Source: Magnolia sinica
Taxonomy: Eukaryota; Streptophyta; Magnoliopsida; Magnoliales; Magnoliaceae
Direction of reading: 5' to 3'
NCBI RefSeq assembly: GCF_029962835.1
Contig: NC_080582.1
Location: forward strand, 77,930,177-77,994,176
DNA length: 64,000 nt
Shown here: positions 56,833 to 64,000 of the stretch, one piece after another
How positions within the stretch are numbered: position 1 is the first letter of the stretch
Layout of the letters: each line of letters starts with the position of its first letter
Made by a program: the position numbers and the translations under genes
Notes under the pieces: model-generated
The model's input: only the letters and a program-made list of their open reading frames with translations
The model's database searches: none
What the model was told of the DNA's origin: nothing

Positions 56833-56941
56833 ATGATCCCTCATCTAATTTTCATGTTTTATTTCACTTTTTTTTTTTTCCAGCTCCAAGGAAACACTGT
56901 TGCATAATCTCGAGTGATCAGTAATATTGAGAAGGATATAC

Positions 56942-58180
56942 ATGGCTGACTGGTCCCAACTTCAAAATGAACTGTTACGTACAATCGCTGAATTACTATC
57001 TGCCAATAGGGATTATCTGGCATTTCGTGCCACTTGCAAATCATGGCGATCAGCCGTAGAGGAAATGCCTCTTCATTACCCTTACCAGCTACCACTGTTA
57101 ATGCTTCCATATGACAAGAACGTCAAGGCCTACAGTGCCTTTAGTTTATCTGATAACAAGATATTTTACCTCAAGCTATCAGAGGTTCATGGGCGAAGGT
57201 ATTGTGGTTCTTCCAATGGTTGGCTGGTTGCAGTAGATGAGACCCCTGTCATTCGTTTATTTAATCCATTTACTAAGACCCAGATCGAACTTCCTCCAAT
57301 AACAACGTTTTCCGAAGTACTAGGGTTTGACAAATCCAGAGTGGGTGCAGAGTACAATGTACGGTCTTTATTTGATGGTGTAGTAGAAACTCCAAACTCG
57401 GAATGGATAAGAACCCGCTTCATAAAAAAGGCTGTGGTATCCTCAGACCCTACATCGAACCCCAACTATGTTGTTATGGCCATCCATGGTGAGCTTCAAA
57501 AATTGGCATTCTGTAGACATGGAGACAAGGAGTGGACCGTAATTGAAAAGATATGGTGTCCTTATTGTGACATTGTGTGTTATAAAGAACAATTCTATGT
57601 GGTAGACTCTAATGGAAGAGTTGCAATTTGCAACATTGATGGTCCTCCCGATGCAGTCGAGGTCATGCCACAAATGAATATCTATGTGCCGCCACAAATG
57701 GATATCTATCAACAGACAATGTATTTAGTGGAATCAATGGGGGAGCTGTTACAGGTTGTTAGATATTGTCAAGACATTCATACTGGTGAGGATGTTAGAT
57801 ATTGTGAAGACATTCATAATTGGATATATTATACCATTAGATTTAAAGTTTTTAAGATGGATATAAGTAGGAGGAAGAGGTTTGAGGTGAAAACTCTTGG
57901 TGATTGTATGTTGTTCTTAGGCTCAAATAACTCATTATCTCTCTCGGCTCACGATTTTCCCAGATTCAAAAGAAATTGTATTTACTTTACTGATGACGCA
58001 GTATATTCGTATAAGGCTGGTGTACGAGGGGGTCATGATTTAGGCATGTTCAACTTGGAGGATAATAGCATCACATCGTTGCCATGCCAATACCATTCAA
58101 GCAATGACTTGGGAATGATTTGGCCTCCACCCATATGGTTGCACACATCTTATCGTCGTAATGATGCGTTGGAAGAATAA
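56942..58180 (+). CDS. F-box protein with DUF295 (KIB-type) domain, intact
   Basis: A single open exon of 412 codons. I start at ATGGCTGAC (56942), which has a good plant context (ACATGG). The frame extends five codons further upstream only through a TTG. Residues ~3-41 form the F-box (WSQLQNELLRTIAELLS..., FRATCKSWRSAVEEMP), which binds SKP1 in SCF ubiquitin ligases. The C-terminal part is the DUF295 beta-propeller-like domain: NGWLVAVDETPVIRLFNPFT, VLGFDKS, YYTIRFKVFKMD, NCIYFTDD. Two short in-frame duplications (PQMNIY/PQMDIY and VRYCQDIH/VRYCEDIH, residues ~247-300) are absent from the paralogue. Normal length for the family and no lesions. An acceptor (CCAG, 56880-56883) upstream implies a 5'UTR intron. 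The substrate is unknown. Confidence 0.9.
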   Translation: MADWSQLQNELLRTIAELLSANRDYLAFRATCKSWRSAVEEMPLHYPYQLPLLMLPYDKNVKAYSAFSLSDNKIFYLKLSEVHGRRYCGSSNGWLVAVDETPVIRLFNPFTKTQIELPPITTFSEVLGFDKSRVGAEYNVRSLFDGVVETPNSEWIRTRFIKKAVVSSDPTSNPNYVVMAIHGELQKLAFCRHGDKEWTVIEKIWCPYCDIVCYKEQFYVVDSNGRVAICNIDGPPDAVEVMPQMNIYVPPQMDIYQQTMYLVESMGELLQVVRYCQDIHTGEDVRYCEDIHNWIYYTIRFKVFKMDISRRKRFEVKTLGDCMLFLGSNNSLSLSAHDFPRFKRNCIYFTDDAVYSYKAGVRGGHDLGMFNLEDNSITSLPCQYHSSNDLGMIWPPPIWLHTSYRRNDALEE

Positions 58181-59160
58181 TTGCATTTATGTTTTTAAAA
58201 AAAAAAAAAATTATTTCTCAAATACACATTGGATTAACATTATTTCTTTCCACGACTTTTGTTAGTTTGTATTATTAAATGTTTAGTAATTTGATGAGAG
58301 ACTGAAGAAGCAAACTTGGAAGGTTGACCATAATATCTATGTGCATTTAGAAATTTAGATTTTCATTTTCTAAGTTCTATGAAGTTAAACATACAATAGA
58401 AACAAGTTTTCAGAGTAAAGTTGCTTCAATTCCAGTATGAAGTTAGATTGTTTTGCTTTATATTGATTATACAAGGAGGCCAGTGTAACAGTAATCACCT
58501 AATTAGAGGACTTATTACCTCCGTCTAATGGTTATTCACCTGTCCATGTGGGGTCCACCATCAGCATACTTATCATGCTAATCCAAATATAATTCATTAG
58601 TGCACAACCCATAACAGAGCAATTAGGACAAAGACACTGATGACTAAAAAGCTTCCAAATTGTGTGTGGGGCTAGCCTTATCTTTTTATTTTGTGGGACC
58701 TACACTTTTTTTTTTATTTTTTTGTGCCGTCAATAGATGCTCTCACCTTAGATGAATGGATAGCCCAAAATTCCGGTCATTCCAAATGATTTAGAGGTAT
58801 TCAGAACGATTTGACATGGGTTTGGCCCACTTCAGATTTGGATTAACCTCACTTTTTAGTTCCAAGGGAAACATGAAAGGGCATACATTATTTGTGGTGG
58901 TTCCATGCGGATCTAAAATGGCAGTAATATAGGGCCTTGACAAAAAAAATCAGGAGGAAATACACAGCACACAAAAGACGACCCCATGTTTATGTGAAAT
59001 CCACCCCCCTAACAGGTGCATCACCCCATGCTAGACTAATTGCTGAAAATTTTGCCCCCAACCATGATTCAGGTGGACCACATGATTGAAAATAGTGCTC
59101 TGCACAAAGATTGTTCTCCAAAATAGTTTTACTTGGTGTCGCGGACATTAATCACAGATA
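58181..59160. other. 3' flank of the F-box gene, no further gene
   Basis: T- and A-rich with an A run at 58196-58210; AATAAA-like words are absent nearby, so the polyadenylation site is not fixed. About 58530-58560 has GTGGGGTCCACCATCAGC, a stray foldback word. Confidence 0.4.
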
Positions 59161-59164
59161 GGTC

Positions 59165-60070
59165 TGATTATGTGCTTTATCCACGCCATATATCCATTTT
59201 TACATATCATTTTAGGTCTTTATACAAAAAATGATGGAGATATAAAAATCAGGTGGACCACACCACGGGAAAACAGTAGTGATTAAATGTCCACCATTGA
59301 AAACCTTCTAAGGCCCACTGTAATGTTTATTTGGCATGCAACCTATTGATTAGGTCGTACAGACCTGAATGAAGGGTAAAAAAAAGGGTCCACTGTGATG
59401 TTTATGAGAAATCCAACCCGTTCATCCATTTTTCAAGCTCATTTTAGGACATGCAATAAAAAATTAAGAGAATCCAAAACTCACCTGGCCATACAAGATG
59501 AAACAATGGGAAAAGGAATTACTACCGTTGAAACCTTCCTAGGCTCTGTCTTGATGTTTATATGCCATCCAAACCGCTTATAAAGTCATTTTAACTGGGA
59601 TGAAGTGAAAACACTGGAAACTTACACCTATACAAAACTTTTGTGGCCATATAAATATTTCAACGGTGAAAACTAAATCCCCACTTTTTCATCTCTTGTG
59701 GCCCATTTGAGTTTTGGATCCACCTTATTTTTTCTCACGTGTCCTGAAATGAGATCGAAAAATGGATGGACAGGTATGATTTCTCACAAACATTGCAGTG
59801 GGCCTCACCCAGAATCCTTTGGTAGGAACTTCTGCGGAAGCATTTTGCAGGAAATCAGCGTCCGATTTTCCTTTGGAATGCACGGATGCGGATTATCTGC
59901 AAAGGCCTTTCCCAAGAAGTTCCCACGCAGGAAACTTAGGCGTGGCCCACCGTGATGTTTGTGAGACATCCACCCTATCCATCCCTATTTTGAACTTATT
60001 TTACTGACTTCAGCCCAAAATTCATCGGTATCCAAGACTCAAGTGTACCGCACTAAAGGAAAAGGTGGGC
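59165..60070. repeat. Cluster of foldback arms (upstream of copy B)
   Basis: About 59170-59385 is one left half-copy. About 59386-59815 is a nearly full copy ending in the cap CAGAATCCTTTGGTAGGAAC, TTCTGCGGAAGC, GCAGGAAATCAGCG. About 59880-60070 begins another with GCGGATTATCTGCAAAGGCC and GCGTGGCCCACCGTGATG. Cap type and order parallel 50750-51120 in copy A, suggesting they were there before the duplication. Confidence 0.6.
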
Positions 60071-60129
60071 AGGGAAAATCTTACCATTGACTGGATCTTT
60101 TTTTTTTGGTTTCCTTTGGAATGCACCAA

Positions 60130-60625
60130 GGATGAAATCCGATTGCGTATTGAGTAACTCACTAAGCTTTATGGTATTGATTAAACTCTGCTGGGCCCAC
60201 CTTGAATTTATGTGGTTTATCCAGGAAGTCCATCCAATTTTTTGGATCATTTTAGAGGTTCATTCCACAATTTAAAAATATCCAAATCTCAAGTGGACTA
60301 CACCACAGAAAATGGGCATAATAATGATTTCCACCATTGAAACCTTATCAGGGGCCACACTAATGTTTATTTGTCATCCAACCTCTTCGCAGGATCAAAC
60401 AGGTATGGATGAAAGGGAAACACAAATATCAGCTTTATCCAAAACCTGTAGAATTTTCCAAGCGGTAGGTGGATGATCAATTCACACTGTTTATTGTGGT
60501 GTGGCTAAATGAGATTAGCATACCCTTCATTTTTTGTTTAAAGCATTAAAATTATCTAATAAAATGGATGGACGGATTGGATAAAATACATAAATCACGC
60601 TGGGCCCACTGATAAATAACAGGTC
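60130..60625. mobile_element. Foldback, GCGTAC-cap class, right cap lost
   Basis: The left cap is ATCCGATTGCGTATTGAGTA, ACTCACTAAGC, TTAAACTCTGCTGGGCCCAC. The right arm ends CACGCTGGGCCCACTGATAA with no cap. It occupies the same place relative to the copy B promoter as 51130-51641 does in copy A. Confidence 0.65.
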
Positions 60626-60639
60626 GAAACACATGGCTG

Positions 60640-63000
60640 GATCCGCCATGCAATTTCGGAACTACAAGCGATGGCTATAAAAAAGCTACTTGACGATAGG
60701 AAGAGAGAAAAGAGAGATTCAGTCGTTATTGAGTTAGCACAGAAAACTGGAACTGCGTCAAGGCTGGTCCCGACCGAGTCATGATTTAATAAAGTAAGTT
60801 GCCGCATACCTTTCATCGCATTAGTAAATGCATATGAGCATGATTTTATATTGGATTTAAGACTATTAGATTTGATGGGATTTTTTGTCCCATGCTCGAC
60901 TGGTTGTGAGCCTCACTTGACTGGTCGAGGGTTGGTGCACGACCAGTTGTAGAGTCGAGTCGTGGCACGACTCAAAGTCCAACAACTTTGGACTATTTTT
61001 TTCTGGGGTGCTCGACCAGTCGAAGGAGGATCTCAACCGGTCGTGGGTGTGCTCGACCAGTCGTGGTTACGCAGATTTATTCTACGATTTTGTGCGAATT
61101 TCATATCGCAAGTCCTTTCGTAACCGGGATGTGGAAGGGAGTTTCCTAAAACTATAAAAAGGGTTCCCTAGGGTTTTTCTAAGTGGTGATGTGTGAAGGA
61201 AAAAGTACAAGAGGGTTTCGTAAAGGGTTTAAGGATATTAAAAGGTGTAAGAGAGAGGGAAAGAAAGAGGAAGCTTGTGGAAGAGAGGCTATGCTCGTAG
61301 AGGTGATTTACCATATCTCAGCACTTTCACGTCCTCGTAATCGGTGAGATCTCTCCGTTTTTCCTTTGTTTCTCTTACTGTTTATCCACTCTTGCGTGAG
61401 TGATGAAGGTTTGATCATAACAGGGTGTGCCTATGATCGGTTGTAAAGTTCTACTTCATAGTGGATTGTTGATCTAAACGAGGTCCCATGGTTTTTACCT
61501 CTTTGAGGGTTTTGCACTTAAAAATCTCTTGTGTGGTGTGTGGTTGATGCTTTGATTTATTTTATTACTTTATTATTCCATAATTCTGGTTTGTTCTGAA
61601 GGGCTAGATCCTAAGGTTTTGTGCAAAGCCCTCAACAAGATTTATGTAACATTATGGTTGGATTTGTGACTTATTTAAGAGTTTGAATTTATGATTTGGA
61701 ATCTTGCTATTTTGTTTTCATTGTTATCACTGGTTGAAAATTCATATCACTATTTTCTGTTTTTGAGGTTATCCTTCGAGAGTATAAATTTGAGATGATC
61801 TTGACAATTTATGTAGAAACTGATGATTTGGACCCATGGTTAGAAATCTTTTGATTACGTGAATGTATTTTGACACATTCGAGAAGTCTAGAAAACAAAG
61901 TGCTTGATTGTGAAAGGCTTTCGAAAGAATTTTATTCGATTGCACAATTGAAAACTTCGGTTATTACCTTTGGGTGAGTATCCCCATGTGTACAATAGGT
62001 CCCTTTAATTACTTATGGTGAGCATCCAAGTGTGTACAATAAGCCCATTGAATTGGCTGCTTTCCTTATCGAAGCCTTATCATCATTGCGTAACAATGTA
62101 TTTTCTTTGAATCATCTTCCTGACTTGATCTTGAATTGGCTGCTTTCCTCATGTGCTTCTAATTCAATTGAAACACGCTTGCCAGGTTCCCCGCCCAGCA
62201 TGCAAGTGGGCCTCACTCTGTAAATGACCTGGTCTAAGAAATCAAAATCCACCAGCTGTGGTAACATTTGTATGTTACATGTCAACCGTAGAGGAAATGC
62301 CTCTCCATTTCCCTTACCAGCTACCATTGTCAATGCTTCCATATGACAAGAACAGCAAGTCCAATAGTGCCTTTAGTCCATCTGATAACAAGATATTTTA
62401 CAAGGCTCATGGGCTAAGGCACTGTGGTTCTTCCATTAATATATAGTTGGCTGGTTGTGGTAGAGGAGACCCCTATTGTTTGTTTAGTGAATCCATTTAC
62501 CAAGGCTCAGATTGATCTTCCTCTCATAACAACGTTTTCAGAAGTACTAGGGTTTGACAAATCCAGAGTGGGTGAAGAGTATACAGCCTCCGGTGTTTAT
62601 TTGATGGTGTAGTAGAAACCCCAGACTCCGAATGGATAAGAACCCACTTCATAAAGAAGGTTGTGGTATCCTCAGATCCAGTGTCGAACCCCGACTATGT
62701 TGTTATGGCCATTCATGGTGGGCTTCGCAAATTGGCATTACGTAGACATGGAGACAAGGGTCCTTATCAAGACATTGTGCATTATAAAGAACAATTCTAC
62801 GTGGTAGATTGTGAAGGAAGAGTTGCAAGTTGCAACATTGATGGTCCTCTTGAGGTGGTGGAGGTCATGCCAGAAATGAAAATCTATGGCAGGTCAATGT
62901 ATTTAGTGGAATCATTGGGGGAGCTATTACAGGTTATTTGATATTTAGGAGACAGTCATAAAGATGAGGATGAAGATGATGGTATTTGGATATATTATAC
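60640..63000 (+). pseudogene. Copy B of the F-box locus (promoter, leader, broken CDS)
   Basis: The TATA box at 60676, a donor AAAGTAAGTT at 60794 and intron start match copy A. The CDS similarity begins at 62281 (STVEEMPLHFPYQLPLSMLP) with the F-box itself missing. It continues through several frame breaks: KIFYKAHGLRHCGSS then stop; VVETPDSEWIRTHFIKK; VVSSDPVSNPDYVVMAIHGG; YKEQFYVVDCEGRVASCNID; YLVESLGELLQVI then TGA at 62939. Similarity ends at IWIYYTM (about 63000), where a foldback begins. Not functional as an F-box protein. Substitutions are many, so the duplication is not recent. Confidence 0.88.
60873..61637 (+). mobile_element. Solo LTR (765 bp)
   Basis: It begins TGATGGGATTTTTTGTCCC and ends CCCTCAACA. 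AGATT flanks both sides (60868-60872 and 61638-61642). Copy A has the uninterrupted target (TATTAGACTTATGTAAC at 52200-52216), confirming the insertion. CTATAAAAAGG at about 61152 is the LTR TATA box. Repeated CGACCAGTCG and GACTGGTCGAG words fill the first 250 bp. No internal region, so it arose by LTR-LTR recombination. Confidence 0.85.
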
Positions 63001-63467
63001 AATGGCTGTTGGTCGGTGCTCTGTGGGCCCCACCATGATGTATATGTTTCATCCATGCCGTCCATCTATTTTTCTAGATCATTTCGTGGTATGAGAGCAA
63101 AAATTAGATATATCCTAATATAAAGTGGACCACATTACAGGAAACAGTGTTGAATGAACATCAACCATTAAAAACTTTTCGGAGGCCATAAAAGTTTTGA
63201 GCCAAGATGATCTTTGTTTTTTCATTTAATCTAGGCCTGTATGACCTAATCGACAGATTGGATGCCAAATATAAAATACAGTGGGCCTTAGGAGGATTTT
63301 AACGGTGGATATCCAATCACTATTAATTTCCTGTGGTGTGGTCCACACGAGATTTATATCCCTCTCATTTTTAGAATAAAGATCTTAAATCATATGTAAA
63401 AATGAATGAACGGAATGGATAAAACACATACATCATGGTGGAGCTCACAGAGCACTGACCACCAGCC
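63001..63467. mobile_element. Foldback, GGTCGGTGCTCTGTG-cap type, ending the F-box pseudogene
   Basis: The left arm GCTGTTGGTCGGTGCTCTGT leads to GGGCCCCACCATGATGTATA. The right arm returns CATACATCATGGTGGAGCTC, ACAGAGCACTGACCACCAGC. It directly follows the last recognisable F-box codons. No clean target duplication found. Confidence 0.7.
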
Positions 63468-63514
63468 ACCGGGCTCGTGGCTGGGGAGTAGCCAATCCAT
63501 TTCCGGATCGACCG

Positions 63515-63960
63515 AGGTGGGTGGGACCGCCACGGAGATATGCATATGACTACATCCACGCCGTCCATCGATATTGAAAGCTCATTTTTAGGCATGATGC
63601 AAAAAATGAAGCAAATCCAAATCTAAGGTGGACCACAATACAGAAAACGTAATTGATCGTTAGAAACTTCCCGTGGCCCACAAAAGTTTCGAATCAAGAT
63701 TATATTTGTGGGTTTCTTCATACTGGTCTTTGTGACCTTATCAACAGGTTGGATGGCAAATAAACATTCCAGTGGCTCCATGAAACTTTTACTAGTCGGG
63801 GCTTCAATAACTACTGTTTATGTGGTAAGATTTGGATTTGATTCATTTTTTTGCCTAAAAAGGGCTTTCAAAATGTTAAGACGTTGTGGAATGTGAGCCG
63901 CTAGTCAGGGGTTTCACCCACGTCTATGCATTGGGGGTCTCACCTAATCCGCTTCCACTA
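63515..63960. repeat. Foldback-family copy at the window edge
   Basis: The left arm is GGTGGGTGGGACCGCCACGG with CCACGCCGTCCATCGA. Interior words GGTGGACCACAATACAG and TTGGATGGCAAATAAACATT are present. The right arm is decayed (ATGTTAAGACGTTGTGG) and the window ends soon after. Confidence 0.5.
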
Positions 63961-64000
63961 AGAGGGTCGCTACTGGACAGATCTATGTGGGCCCTATAAT

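Larger units (their letters stand above)
52128..56883 (+). other. Putative 5'UTR intron of the F-box gene with several insertions
   Basis: About 4.75 kb from donor GTGAGT to acceptor TTTTTTTTTTCCAG. It holds the GTGTGTACAAT repeat (52552-52790), a foldback (about 52850-53230), the AT microsatellite (53322-53382), a TGTTACGCCCC element (from 54031), and a 210-bp duplication (56501-56832). The first 550 bp align with copy B (60794-60870 plus 61638-62050). The gene model is inference from paralogy and splice signals. Confidence 0.4.

Overview
This window looks like repeat-rich nuclear DNA from a flowering plant. Coding content is sparse and intron-split, the plant Ty3/gypsy, LINE, MULE, hAT, PIF/Harbinger and TRIM classes are all present, and fragments of plant gene families occur (F-box/DUF295, hybrid proline-rich 8-Cys, receptor-like kinase). 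One foldback family, with arms reading roughly GTGGGCCCACC-ATGATGT ... CCGTCCATCC-ATTTTT, recurs more than twenty times on both strands. From memory this family is common in magnoliid-type genomes, so a magnoliid or other early-diverging woody angiosperm is my guess. That is inference only.

Layout. 1-2.4 kb: a leftward-facing TATA/GA-rich leader with a 430-bp tandem duplication. 2.4-6.0 kb: nested MULE-like and Harbinger-like foldbacks. 6.4-10.5 kb: a long non-coding element-like segment bounded by TGTAAYGCCC palindromes, carrying a 19-unit hairpin minisatellite. 10.8-15.1 kb: two MULE-type foldbacks and a PIF/Harbinger element in and beside a decayed L1 LINE. 16-23 kb: four exons of a RIO2-type protein kinase, split by a 2.7-kb hAT-like insertion that is itself full of foldbacks. 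25.5-34.4 kb: an almost full-length but decayed Tat-lineage Ty3/gypsy element on the minus strand, with LTRs and 5-bp target duplication, interrupted by a very short TRIM that was itself hit by a MULE-like element. 34.6-36.2 kb: three convincing minus-strand exons of an unidentified gene. 38-45 kb: CACTA ends, a receptor-kinase fragment, a long LTR-like segment, a decayed second gypsy gag region and a second TRIM. 46-49.1 kb: a MULE-like element and two neighbouring gene fragments (an Ala-rich unknown with nonsense and frameshift lesions, and an 8-Cys hybrid proline-rich fragment). 50-63.5 kb: a diverged segmental duplication. Copy A carries an intact F-box/DUF295 gene with a recognisable TATA box, non-coding first exon and insertion-filled 5'UTR intron. 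Copy B carries its broken paralogue, with a solo LTR in the equivalent intron and a foldback at the break.

Only the F-box gene at 56942-58180 looks like a complete, intact protein gene. The RIO2 exons and the minus-strand exons at 34.6-36.2 kb may belong to real genes, but here they are partial. The RIO2 copy seems to have lost two splice donors. Most of the rest is transposon nesting. The most unusual signals are the minisatellite whose units fold into hairpins with compensating base changes, the TRIM family with only about 53 bp between its LTRs, and the foldback family that shares one core but wears several different terminal caps.
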